Positions 1 to 7,913 of a stretch of 64,000 bases of DNA are shown one piece after another. The stretch lies in NCBI RefSeq assembly GCF_028875915.1, contig NZ_JAPEHW010000001.1, positions 184,105 through 248,104 of the forward strand, read 5' to 3'. The notes below the pieces were generated by a model that made no database searches, was not told where the DNA came from, and was given only the letters and a program-made list of their open reading frames with translations. This DNA is from Pseudoalteromonas sp. G4 (GTDB lineage Bacteria > Pseudomonadota > Gammaproteobacteria > Enterobacterales > Alteromonadaceae). Made by a program: the position numbers and the translations under genes. How positions within the stretch are numbered: the stretch's first letter is position 1; each line of letters starts with the position of its first letter.

Positions 1-783
1 GGCAAAAATAAAAGGCAGGCTCGCTCCGATATTAGGCTTGCACTCTAAACGCTTTAATACAAACCAACATAAAACAAAAAAACTGGCGCAAATAAGCGGA
101 ATTGGAATTAAAATCAACGCATAAGGGAAGGTAAACCACTTTAAATATATTTCAGGTGAAATAAAGAGATTCACTAATGACACTGAAAAAATACCCAGAA
201 AAGTGATTATAACAGTGGATTTACATACAGATATGGCCTTTTTCTGCAGTGCATCTTCAGTTTTCATTACAAGCCATGCACTACCAATAAATGAATACGC
301 CGCGGTTACGCCAATTGCACTTAAGACTGCAAAACCATGAGATTCAAAACTATTATTAAACCCCATTACATATAAACCAAGCATATAACCTTGAGCAAGT
401 GACGCAAGCAGTGAACCTAATTTGAACACGGTATCCCAACTTCGTTTATGGGCTACAATTGCTTTAGCTCTAAAATCAAATGCAACACCTCGCATTATTA
501 AAGCAATCAACATGAAAGTGCAGGGAATATAAAGTGCCTGCAATACAATGCTGTGCGCTGTGGGAAAAGCAATTAATAGCAAACCAATTGCAAGCACCAG
601 CCAAGTTTCATTGGCATCCCAAAAAGGGCCTATAGAAGCAATCATGGTATCAGCATCTGTTTCATTATCTAGAGGCAATAAAATACCGACTCCCAAATCA
701 TAACCATCTAAAACAGCATACATTAAGGTAGCTAAGCCCATTAGGGATACAAAAATCACAGCAAGCGTATTTTGATCAAACAT
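1..783 (-). CDS. cydB: cytochrome bd ubiquinol oxidase subunit II (partial, 3' end outside window)
   Basis: Membrane subunit of the quinol oxidase that pairs with CydA. The reading frame is open from an ATG at 783-781 to the window edge, so the C-terminus is missing. The start reads MFDQNTLAVIF, followed by the family hallmark segment with YAVLDGYDLGVGIL and then a GPFWDANETWL motif, both typical of CydB N-termini. Several hydrophobic segments follow. It overlaps the 3' end of cydA by 8 bases, so the two are translationally coupled. The start is fixed by this overlap and by the conserved N-terminus. Confidence 0.93.
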   Translation of the reverse strand, partial: MFDQNTLAVIFVSLMGLATLMYAVLDGYDLGVGILLPLDNETDADTMIASIGPFWDANETWLVLAIGLLLIAFPTAHSIVLQALYIPCTFMLIALIMRGVAFDFRAKAIVAHKRSWDTVFKLGSLLASLAQGYMLGLYVMGFNNSFESHGFAVLSAIGVTAAYSFIGSAWLVMKTEDALQKKAISVCKSTVIITFLGIFSVSLVNLFISPEIYLKWFTFPYALILIPIPLICASFFVLCWFVLKRLECKPNIGASLPFIFA

Positions 784-2143
784 AAGCATTCTCTCCATTT
801 GGTGAAATTGTTTTGATAGGTTGTTCAGCCATATCAAACTCTTCAATTTCTACTGCACGGCGTGCCATTAAAAAGACAGTGTGAAGGTAAGCGACTAGTA
901 AGACGGCATAAACACTTAGATACATTGCTAAGCTAAAGCCAACATTTGCTGGGGCAATTTGAGTTGCAGCGTCCGATACTTTTAATACACCACTGACAAG
1001 ATAAGGTTGTCTGCCAATTTCTGTTACATACCAACCAGCAAGAGTTGCAAGCCAGCCTGAAAAGGTAAGTAATACAAAGCTACGCATTAACCAAATTGGC
1101 AATTTTTTTCGTTTTTTAAGCTGATAAACACCAAACCAAGACGCAGCAATCATCAATAATCCAAGGCCAACCATAATTCTAAAACCAAAAAAGACAGGTT
1201 TTACAGGAGGGTGCTCGCCAATAAATTCATTAAGCCCTTTTATTTCACCTTCCCAGTCATGGGTAAGAATAAAACTGGCCATGTTTGGAATACCTATCTC
1301 GAAGTGGTTAGTGCGGCTTTCTTCATCAGGTATGGCAAATAGCAATAAAGGCGCGCCTTTTTCGCTATGCCAAACGCCTTCCATTGCAGCAATTTTTTGC
1401 GGCTGATGCTTGAGTGTATTTAAACCATGCAAATCACCTACAAATGCTTGAAGTGGAGCAAGCACTGCGGCAACAATTAATGCGACTTTTAGTGTTAGTT
1501 TGGGGGCTTGTTTGTCATCACCTTTTAATAATCGATAACAACTAATACCAATAATTAAAAAACTTGCAGTTAAGCCTGATGCAAGCAGCATATGAGTTAA
1601 ACGGTACGGAAAACTTGGATTAAAAATTATTGCAAACCAATCTGTTGGATACGCAACCCCGTCTCGCATCTCAAAGCCTGTCGGTGTTTGCATCCATGAA
1701 TTTAGGCTCAAAATCCAAAAAGCTGATAGCGTAGTACCAAGAGCAACAATAAAGCATGCAAGGGTATGGACTTTCGGTGGCACACGTTTAATACCAAAGA
1801 GCATAATGCCTAAAAATGTGGCTTCTAAGAAAAATGCCGTAAGCACTTCATAACCGAGAAGAGGGCCTGCAATATTACCGACCTTTTCCATAAAACCTGG
1901 CCAATTTGTGCCAAATTGAAAAGACATCGTAATGCCACTAACCACTCCTAAAGCAAAGGATAAAGCGAAAATTTTCACCCAAAAACGATATGCACGCATC
2001 CAAACAGGATTACCTGTCATATCAAATCTGACTTTAAAGAATACTAAAAACCAACACAAAGCGATGGTAATAGTGGGAAATAAAATATGAAAACTAATGT
2101 TGGCCGCAAACTGTATGCGTGAAAGCATTAATGTATCCAACAT
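776..2143 (-). CDS. cydA: cytochrome bd ubiquinol oxidase subunit I, short-Q-loop (CIO) type
   Basis: Quinol-oxidising, oxygen-reducing subunit of cytochrome bd in the inner membrane. I chose the ATG at 2143, which gives 455 residues. An in-frame TTG four codons upstream is less likely, because the ATG puts the first haem-ligand histidine at residue 19, as in E. coli. His184, Met324, Glu99 and Glu107 also fall where E. coli has H186, M393, E99 and E107. The protein is shorter than E. coli CydA (522) because the Q-loop after the GDLHGLNTLKHQP segment lacks the C-terminal insertion. This is the cyanide-insensitive-oxidase type, usually tolerant of cyanide or sulfide. GRQPY replaces the usual GRQPW. 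No cydX is visible within the window. Confidence 0.95.
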   Translation of the reverse strand: MLDTLMLSRIQFAANISFHILFPTITIALCWFLVFFKVRFDMTGNPVWMRAYRFWVKIFALSFALGVVSGITMSFQFGTNWPGFMEKVGNIAGPLLGYEVLTAFFLEATFLGIMLFGIKRVPPKVHTLACFIVALGTTLSAFWILSLNSWMQTPTGFEMRDGVAYPTDWFAIIFNPSFPYRLTHMLLASGLTASFLIIGISCYRLLKGDDKQAPKLTLKVALIVAAVLAPLQAFVGDLHGLNTLKHQPQKIAAMEGVWHSEKGAPLLLFAIPDEESRTNHFEIGIPNMASFILTHDWEGEIKGLNEFIGEHPPVKPVFFGFRIMVGLGLLMIAASWFGVYQLKKRKKLPIWLMRSFVLLTFSGWLATLAGWYVTEIGRQPYLVSGVLKVSDAATQIAPANVGFSLAMYLSVYAVLLVAYLHTVFLMARRAVEIEEFDMAEQPIKTISPNGENAYV

Positions 2144-2231
2144 AAACAACCCCAAAATGAGGCTATCAATACTTATTCCTTTAAAAATGTATTGAATAGC
2201 ACGACGACAAAAAACACCTTATTTGGTGCAC

Positions 2232-2269
2232 AAAAAAAGCGGAATGGTTATTTACCATTACCGCTTTTT
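2232..2269 (-). terminator. rho-independent terminator of the GbsR/MarR-type gene
   Basis: Bases 2234-2248 and 2254-2269 form a 15-bp stem with one bulged base and a 5-base loop. Read on the minus strand the 3' arm runs into seven T residues. The stop codon of the regulator gene (2250-2248) lies inside the structure. It separates the regulator from cydA. The A-run on the other side means it could also work on the plus strand. Confidence 0.75.
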
Positions 2270-2802
2270 AAAACCTTATCTTTAAATTCGAGTACTTTGA
2301 CTACACCAGAGCCAAGCTTCATTAATGTGGTTAACTTCTCTGGGCTCATACTTTGTAATTCACTTGCCCAGACTGTGATTGTTTCAAGTAAATCATGGAT
2401 TTCAGCCATTTTATCTTGTGCATATGCTTCTTCGGCATTCGCGGGCTCGTCGATAATAGAAGCGCGCAAGAGAGATAGGGTTGGGTCCATCTCTCTTTTT
2501 CTGCGCTCTTCGAAAACTCGGTTTGCTAACTCCCAAATATCACCAGCAGGTGCGTAATAGTCTTTTCTATCACCTGGTTTATGAATAACAGATACTAAAC
2601 GCCATGACTGCAGCTCTTTAATTGCCATACTGACATTACCGCGAGAGATATTAAGAGTCTCTGACAAATCAACGGCACTAAGGGGCTGTTCACTCATGAG
2701 TAATAATCCCATGATTTGGCCAATTGTACGGTTAAATCCCCAACGACTGCCCATTTCACCGCAGTGCATGACAAAACTTTCGATTTTTGGTGTTAATAAC
2801 AT
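2248..2802 (-). CDS. GbsR/MarR family transcriptional regulator
   Basis: A 184-residue cytoplasmic DNA-binding protein. The N-terminal half carries a winged helix-turn-helix: the segment near residues 40-75 reads LSAVDLSETLNISRGNVSMAIKELQ, and RLVSVIHKPGDRKDYY forms the wing. The C-terminal half is helical, as in GbsR-type MarR relatives. It sits directly upstream of cydA-cydB on the same strand, so it may control the oxidase genes, but a terminator lies between them. A perfect FNR-type box lies 51 bases upstream of its ATG. Its target and ligand cannot be read from the sequence. Confidence 0.85.
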   Translation of the reverse strand: MLLTPKIESFVMHCGEMGSRWGFNRTIGQIMGLLLMSEQPLSAVDLSETLNISRGNVSMAIKELQSWRLVSVIHKPGDRKDYYAPAGDIWELANRVFEERRKREMDPTLSLLRASIIDEPANAEEAYAQDKMAEIHDLLETITVWASELQSMSPEKLTTLMKLGSGVVKVLEFKDKVLKSGNGK

Positions 2803-2852
2803 TTTAAACTTTCAATAATTTCTGAAACTTTAAAATAATGGTAATTGTATAC

Positions 2853-2866
2853 TTGATGTAGATCAA
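2853..2866. promoter_or_regulatory. perfect FNR-type box
   Basis: The sequence is TTGAT-GTAG-ATCAA, an exact match to the palindromic FNR/EtrA/Anr consensus TTGAT-N4-ATCAA. Its near edge is 51 bases upstream of the ATG of the GbsR/MarR-type gene, and the next plus-strand gene is about 400 bases away. It therefore most likely gives oxygen-responsive control of the regulator and possibly of cydAB by read-through. Confidence 0.65.
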
Positions 2867-3270
2867 TATTTTTATTGAGATAACAGGAAATAAATTGAAG
2901 GGCTTTTAGATTTAGTAACGATATAGGTGATTTTTATATGAATTTATGATGTATCAATTTGGCTAGAACTGAAGCCAAAATAGGGTGATTAATAAAAGCT
3001 TCATTAATATGAGTTATGTTTTAATTTGGGAGTTAAAATGTCTTTATTGTGCTTTTATAGATTAAAACTGTTGTTATGCTTGTGTTGTTCATCGCAATTT
3101 TAAGTGTGCATGGATGGTTTTAACATTATAAGTGATACTGAAAACTTCTTTTTTTATGCGGCGAATTAGGCAGTTATAAATATTAATTAAAAAAAATCGT
3201 AAATTTATTGTTTAATAATTGGTAATAATACTTCTATACTCTTATTGAAATTTATTGATGTGCAGTATCC
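2867..3270. other. AT-rich intergenic region
   Basis: About 400 bases lie between the FNR box and the next gene. I see no coding frame with protein-like composition, no repeat and no clear hairpin. It must hold the promoter of the binding-protein gene at 3271, but I cannot pick a convincing -35/-10 pair in such AT-rich sequence. Confidence 0.5.
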
Positions 3271-4275
3271 ATGTGGAATAAAACAAGCTATTTAACCTTT
3301 ATCACTTCTTTCTTATTTAATTCATTATTACTTTTCTTAAGCTTTACAACTTCTGCTAATTACACAATTGGTGTGATTGGCAAAACTAAAAATGATAGTT
3401 TTTATATTCAGTCGTTTAAAGGGTGTGAAGCAGTAGCCAAAAGCGTTCCCGATTTAAGATGCATTTATGATGGTGCTGACGATTTTCAAGATATTCGTGG
3501 TCAAGTATTAAAAGTAAATCGTCTGATTGATAATGGCGTTAATGCATTACTTATATCAACCACAGATTCTGAGTTTTTGGTGAATGGTGCATTAAAAAGA
3601 GCGTATGAGAGAAATATTCCTGTAATTACGTTTGATTCAGACTTACTACCGCAACATCATGATTATCGTATGGCTTATGTAGGTACCAATAACTTTGATT
3701 TTGGCGTTGCGCTAGGTCAATACATCAAAGATCATGTTAAAAATAAAAATACGGTTTGTTTGCAATCGGGTCACCCATCAACACCTAATTTAAACGAGCG
3801 TATAAAAGGTGTTCGTCATGCGCTAAGTGGGCAGAGTATTCAACGCTTGAAAGGGCAGCAAGGCTGGTATGAACATGAATTATGTCCACTTTATAGTTTA
3901 GGCAAACGCGGTCTGGCATTAAGCCAAATGGTAGGCAAACTAAAATTAGAACCTTCTCCAATTTTTGTAGCAGTTGCAGGCTTTGCACAATTTAACCCGC
4001 GTTATATTGAACAAATGGCACTTTTTAAAAATAAGATCAAAAAAGATCAAGTTGTTATAGTGTCAGCAGATACAGAAGCGCTACAACTAAAAGCACTTGA
4101 AAAAGGCCTATCGACGGTAAATATTGGTCAAAAACCGTTTGATATGGGAAAAAAAGGGGCTGAATACCTCTATCAGTTTTTACAAAGCAAAGAAAAGCCC
4201 AAACAAGAATTTACTTATTTAGGCTTTCATTATTGCGATAAAAACAACGTACAAACATGCACTGTAAATTATTAA
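3271..4275 (+). CDS. periplasmic sugar-type substrate-binding protein (Peripla_BP_4 fold)
   Basis: A 334-residue exported protein. Residues 1-29 form a signal peptide (hydrophobic SFLFNSLLLFLSF, then TTSAN). The mature start, YTIGVIGKTKNDSFYIQSFKGCEAVAK, is the typical first strand and helix of RbsB/TorT-type binding proteins. The segment NRLIDNGVNALLISTTDSE and the hinge strand IPVITFDSDL follow. Neither neighbour is an ABC permease or ATPase, so this is an orphan. It could feed a transporter encoded elsewhere or act as a periplasmic sensor partner like TorT or LuxP. The ligand is unknown. Confidence 0.8.
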   Translation: MWNKTSYLTFITSFLFNSLLLFLSFTTSANYTIGVIGKTKNDSFYIQSFKGCEAVAKSVPDLRCIYDGADDFQDIRGQVLKVNRLIDNGVNALLISTTDSEFLVNGALKRAYERNIPVITFDSDLLPQHHDYRMAYVGTNNFDFGVALGQYIKDHVKNKNTVCLQSGHPSTPNLNERIKGVRHALSGQSIQRLKGQQGWYEHELCPLYSLGKRGLALSQMVGKLKLEPSPIFVAVAGFAQFNPRYIEQMALFKNKIKKDQVVIVSADTEALQLKALEKGLSTVNIGQKPFDMGKKGAEYLYQFLQSKEKPKQEFTYLGFHYCDKNNVQTCTVNY

Positions 4276-4293
4276 TGTATTCATGTGTCCGCT

Positions 4294-4881
4294 TTACAGC
4301 ATTGGCACTATTGAACACACTAAAAGCGCGGCCATAATCCAATTAAATAACTTAACTTTTAGTGGTGATTCAATAAATCGCTTCATTTGTTTTCCTAGTA
4401 CCAACCAGCAGAAAATGGCTGGAAAATTCACAAGTAGAAATACAAAAGTTACAAATAAAACGGCACTTAGCGTTTGTTCGTTTGCATAGATGGCATTCAC
4501 ACTTATCGCCATTGTCCATGCTTTTGGGTTAACCCATTGAAATATTACTGCCTGTAAAAAAGTAAATGGTTGTGGGTTAGCTGAATCGCATTTAACAACA
4601 TGGTTGTTGGCAATTTTATAAGCCAAATAACTTAGGTAGATAATACTTACCCATTTTAATATTTCATAACTTATTGGAAAAAGGTTAAACAGTTTTCCAA
4701 TACCAATACCGACCAGTAAGACCATCATGGCAAAGCCAAACGTCACACCAAATAGATGATTCAGTGAACGCTTTAGACCAAAATTTAATCCAGAGCTAAG
4801 CAACAATAAATTATTAGGACCAGGAGTTATTGAAGAGACGAAGCAAAACGTGACTAGGGCAATGAGTATTTCTGTATTCAT
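4294..4881 (-). CDS. LysE/RhtB family amino-acid exporter
   Basis: A 195-residue inner-membrane protein with about six hydrophobic segments. Near the N-terminus, FVSSITPGPNNLLLLSSG matches the LysE/RhtB signature, which has a conserved TPGPN. FQWVNPKAW in the middle is the second family hallmark. Members export lysine, homoserine, threonine or leucine. It is divergent from an Lrp/AsnC regulator 102 bases away, the usual arrangement for an amino-acid-inducible exporter. The exact substrate is not evident. Confidence 0.92.
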   Translation of the reverse strand: MNTEILIALVTFCFVSSITPGPNNLLLLSSGLNFGLKRSLNHLFGVTFGFAMMVLLVGIGIGKLFNLFPISYEILKWVSIIYLSYLAYKIANNHVVKCDSANPQPFTFLQAVIFQWVNPKAWTMAISVNAIYANEQTLSAVLFVTFVFLLVNFPAIFCWLVLGKQMKRFIESPLKVKLFNWIMAALLVCSIVPML

Positions 4882-4883
4882 AG

Positions 4884-4916
4884 ATTATTCTCCAGTAGAT
4901 TAAACAAGAGAATAAT
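4884..4916. promoter_or_regulatory. inverted repeat between the exporter and Lrp-type genes
   Basis: Nine-base arms (ATTATTCTC at 4884-4892 and GAGAATAAT at 4908-4916) are separated by 15 bases. The left arm overlaps the ribosome-binding site of the LysE-type gene. It is a candidate operator for the divergent Lrp/AsnC regulator, by position only. Confidence 0.35.
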
Positions 4917-4983
4917 TTACTTTTAACGCAATTTGGCATCTTATATTGTTATCTATAAGTATTTAGAACAATTTTAATTAAGC

Positions 4984-5421
4984 ATGGATAAATATAACGA
5001 ACAAATATTGTTTGAGTTAACTCGCAATAGCAATATATCAAACATAGAACTTGCTGAACGGATCGGATTATCACCGTCGGCATGTCTAAGGCGTGTTCAG
5101 GATTTAGAACGTAAAAAGGTGATAAAAGGCTACAAAGCGACGATTGATACAGAGCAGTTAGGTATAGGTTTTAAAGCATTTGTGACCGTAGGATTATCTG
5201 TGCATACAAAAGCTGCGCAAACACAATTTGAGCAAGCAATTACATTATCAAAAGAAGTACTCGAATGTCATAACGTTACCGGTGCTTTTGAATATATTTT
5301 GCGAGTAGAAACTGCTGACCTTAAAAGTTACAAGCAATTTCATACGAATGTATTGGGTGATATTGAACAAGTGGCGACGATTACAACGCATGTTGTAATG
5401 GCTTCGGTAAAGGATTCTTGA
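4984..5421 (+). CDS. Lrp/AsnC family transcriptional regulator
   Basis: A 145-residue regulator. Residues 1-60 form the AsnC-type helix-turn-helix (ILFELTRNSNISNIELAERIG, then LSPSACLRRVQDLE). The linker KKVIKGYKATIDTEQLG leads into the RAM ligand-binding domain, which includes ECHNVTGAFEYILRVE. RAM domains usually bind amino acids. Its divergent placement beside a LysE-type exporter suggests it senses the exported amino acid and controls export. Confidence 0.93.
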   Translation: MDKYNEQILFELTRNSNISNIELAERIGLSPSACLRRVQDLERKKVIKGYKATIDTEQLGIGFKAFVTVGLSVHTKAAQTQFEQAITLSKEVLECHNVTGAFEYILRVETADLKSYKQFHTNVLGDIEQVATITTHVVMASVKDS

Positions 5422-5740
5422 TTAGCGAGCCATAGTGCTAGCAATTTATTTGCAGTTCTCCAAAGCGTATAAATAGCTTTCTGGTTAGCCTAATGTTGTT
5501 TCTAGGTAATTATCGGTTAGTAAGGTTCATTTTGAGAGCTGTTTTACTTAGTCACTTAACACATAATCTAAAAGTCTTTAAATATCAATATTTTGATTTA
5601 TTAATACAATTTAAGGCAAGAGCTATATTATTTAGTTATGTAGAGTATGTAGTATTGACATAAATCTGTAATAACAAATGTGCCATTCATACCGATTGTT
5701 AATAAAGTGTAAAAAAATATTGTAAATGTACCTAAATTGG
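5422..5740. other. AT-rich intergenic region before the lipase operon
   Basis: About 320 bases with no protein-like frame. A consensus-like -35 (TTGACA, 5655-5660) is present, but no acceptable -10 lies 16-18 bases downstream, so I do not call a promoter from it. No repeats were seen apart from the hairpin that begins at 5741. Confidence 0.5.
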
Positions 5741-5781
5741 TTATTTTGTGATCGGAGGTCACTCCTCCGATCACAAAATAA
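5741..5781 (+). promoter_or_regulatory. perfect 18-bp hairpin in the 5' region of the lipase operon
   Basis: Arms 5741-5758 and 5764-5781 are exact reverse complements around a 5-base loop. The arm reads TTATTTTGTGATCGGAGG. There is no T-run on either side, so it is not a standard intrinsic terminator. It ends 18 bases before the ATG at 5800 and just before the AGGA ribosome-binding site. It could be a protein-binding operator, an mRNA-stabilising 5' stem or a translational control element. Confidence 0.7.
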
Positions 5782-5799
5782 TAATTAGGAACACACAGT

Positions 5800-6657
5800 A
5801 TGAAAATAATTAAAATAATAGCTTATGCGGTGATGTTGTACGCAAGCAATAGCTTATTTGCTAGTCAAGGACTCGCCTTTATTCATGGCACTGGAAATCA
5901 AACGGATGCTTACAATGATTACTGGACAGGCGACTTTGTAAACTCGGTTAAACAAGGCCTTTCTAACACCAATAATGTTACAGTTATAAATTGTGACTTT
6001 GATCAGTATATGTGGGATGCGCGTGCATCCGGATGTTTAGCTGAACAATTAACCACATTTATCGAGAGTAAGAATATTACCTCTCTAACCCTTATTACAC
6101 ATTCAAATGGTGGTAATGTTGTACGTTGGATTCTATCAAACCCTACTTGGAATAGTCGTTTTGTAAAAATCATTAATACTGTTTCCAAAACAATTGCTTT
6201 GGCACCTTCATCAGGCGGCACACCTTTGGCTGATGCGGTAACTACGGGTAATTCATTTGAAACAACGCTTGGCTGGATTTTAGGCTATGGCAGTGATGCC
6301 GTTAAACAGCAGCAAGTTGGCTGGATGGCACACTATAATCAAAACTGGTTGAATGGCACTCCAAATAGGCCTGCGCTTAGCTCGCAATTTGAAGTAGTGG
6401 TTGGTAGTGATGTGGATTCGGCGATTTGGGACGGTGATAGTTATTGTGGTGGTTATCAATATCAAGTTGCTTTGGAGGTAACCCAAAATTGGTTAGATAA
6501 TTGCTCAGATGGTTTCCTTGAATGTAGTTCACAATCACTTGCAGGAAGCGTGTGGTTTAAAGACAAAAACCGGACAAGAGGCAGTGAACCATTAAGTCAT
6601 CATCAAAGCCGACGTAAATGTTTTAACCTTGATGGTCTTTTACGTAACCGCATTTAA
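5800..6657 (+). CDS. secreted lipase-like alpha/beta hydrolase
   Basis: A 285-residue exported enzyme. The signal peptide covers about residues 1-22 (IIAYAVMLYASNSLFA). The mature protein begins with a beta strand ending in FIHGTG, a likely oxyanion-hole loop. The nucleophile elbow is LITHSNGGNV with Ser102, in place of the commoner GHSxGG. A C-terminal LSHHQ near residue 268 can supply the catalytic histidine. Four or more cysteines fit a periplasmic or secreted fold. It is followed 12 bases later by a second secreted protein in the same operon and is preceded by a perfect 18-bp hairpin. The substrate is not determined, and lipase or esterase is an inference. Confidence 0.75.
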   Translation: MKIIKIIAYAVMLYASNSLFASQGLAFIHGTGNQTDAYNDYWTGDFVNSVKQGLSNTNNVTVINCDFDQYMWDARASGCLAEQLTTFIESKNITSLTLITHSNGGNVVRWILSNPTWNSRFVKIINTVSKTIALAPSSGGTPLADAVTTGNSFETTLGWILGYGSDAVKQQQVGWMAHYNQNWLNGTPNRPALSSQFEVVVGSDVDSAIWDGDSYCGGYQYQVALEVTQNWLDNCSDGFLECSSQSLAGSVWFKDKNRTRGSEPLSHHQSRRKCFNLDGLLRNRI

Positions 6658-6669
6658 GGAATAATAATA

Positions 6670-7797
6670 ATGAAAAAACTTACCTTATTAACGCTTTGTT
6701 GTGGTTTAGTTACTGCTGCAAATGCTTACTCAAATGACGTTGTATATCAATTTAAACAAGTACAACCACGAGTTGAAAAAAATACTACTCAATCTATTAC
6801 AAGCAATGAATATTGGATCACTGTATCTGGTAAGCAGTTAAGAAATGGTGTCGATTTACCACTTTCTGCACCTAATAGTTTTGTTCGTGTTGCGCCAAAG
6901 ATCACCCATAAAAATGATGAGCAACCCTACATTGAGCCACTTGATGTGCGTTCACTCAAGTTAATATCAGTTGATGGTCTACAAAATGAAGAAGGTTTTG
7001 CTGAACATGTATTTGCCCAAAAAGAAATGGATGATGCAGGCTTTTCAGATGGCAGTGTTGCGCTAAAGGTAAAATCAAATAAAGCGTTACAAAAGTTTGT
7101 GCTTAAAACAGAACAATATCTTGATGATTCGTCGCACTATTTGGTGCATGTAAAAGAAAAAGAAAGTAATGCAATTTTAAATGTGGTTTCAGTAAATGAA
7201 ATGAAAAACACATCAAACTTATTTGCATTTCAGTCACTTAAATTTACTGATCCTAGCATTAAAGTAACTAACGTTTCCGCACGTTTGAAAAGCCCGACAA
7301 ATCAATCGGTTGATGTAAATGTTACACAAAATGGTGCTAAGTTTAGTGAGCCGCTTGATTATGTAGGTGCAATTAACGGTTTATATGAATTAGAGCTGCA
7401 AGTTGATGCTATACAATCAAATATGCCAATTAAACGCACAATCAAAGTACCATTTGTAAATAGTAAGCAAACAGCAAAAACACTGCCAGATTATAACTTT
7501 AAAGAATTGAATAATACGGTAAGCGCATCTGTTCAATTAGCTGTTAATGAGCCGGGTAAATTTAGCATTCAAGCAACTTTACAAGGAAGTGATGATGGAA
7601 AACGTTTCCATAATATTGCAACAGTAGAAATGGCTAAAACATTTTCAAGTGATGGTAAGTTTGAAATTCCATTTAATGTGAGTAGTAATTTTAAAGAATA
7701 CCGACTTACAAATCTGACATTAAAAGATCACAGTCGTTTACTTGTGTTAGAGACACCTAAACCACAATATAATTTGAAACCTAAACTACTACCTTAA
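6670..7797 (+). CDS. secreted beta-rich protein paired with the lipase (possibly DUF4785 family)
   Basis: A 375-residue protein with a clear signal peptide (LTLLTLCCGLVTAANA, cleavage near residue 19). The rest is soluble and looks beta-rich, with Ig-like stretches such as SIKVTNVSARLKSP and GLYELELQVDA. There are no transmembrane segments or catalytic motifs. It starts 12 bases after the lipase-like gene with a good AAGGA site, so they form one operon. The composition resembles DUF4785 proteins, but I am unsure. The context suggests a secretion helper, surface anchor or regulator of the lipase. The operon ends at a strong terminator. Confidence 0.6.
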   Translation: MKKLTLLTLCCGLVTAANAYSNDVVYQFKQVQPRVEKNTTQSITSNEYWITVSGKQLRNGVDLPLSAPNSFVRVAPKITHKNDEQPYIEPLDVRSLKLISVDGLQNEEGFAEHVFAQKEMDDAGFSDGSVALKVKSNKALQKFVLKTEQYLDDSSHYLVHVKEKESNAILNVVSVNEMKNTSNLFAFQSLKFTDPSIKVTNVSARLKSPTNQSVDVNVTQNGAKFSEPLDYVGAINGLYELELQVDAIQSNMPIKRTIKVPFVNSKQTAKTLPDYNFKELNNTVSASVQLAVNEPGKFSIQATLQGSDDGKRFHNIATVEMAKTFSSDGKFEIPFNVSSNFKEYRLTNLTLKDHSRLLVLETPKPQYNLKPKLLP

Positions 7798-7812
7798 TCA
7801 AACTAGTCTAAT

Positions 7813-7842
7813 AAATACGCCAATCACTTTGGCGTATTTTCT
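7813..7842 (+). terminator. rho-independent terminator after the lipase operon
   Basis: A perfect 11-bp stem: AAATACGCCAA at 7813-7823 and its reverse complement at 7829-7839, with a 5-base loop. It is followed by TCTTATTTAT and starts 16 bases after the stop codon. Confidence 0.8.
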
Positions 7843-7913
7843 TATTTATAAAAAATCACTTTAGAAATATTACGTTATACTCAGTAAAACGCACTATTTA
7901 AAGGGGCCAAACA

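Noticed and set aside
5655..5690. Consensus TTGACA as a promoter for the lipase operon
   Set aside because: No TATAAT-like hexamer lies 16-18 bases downstream.
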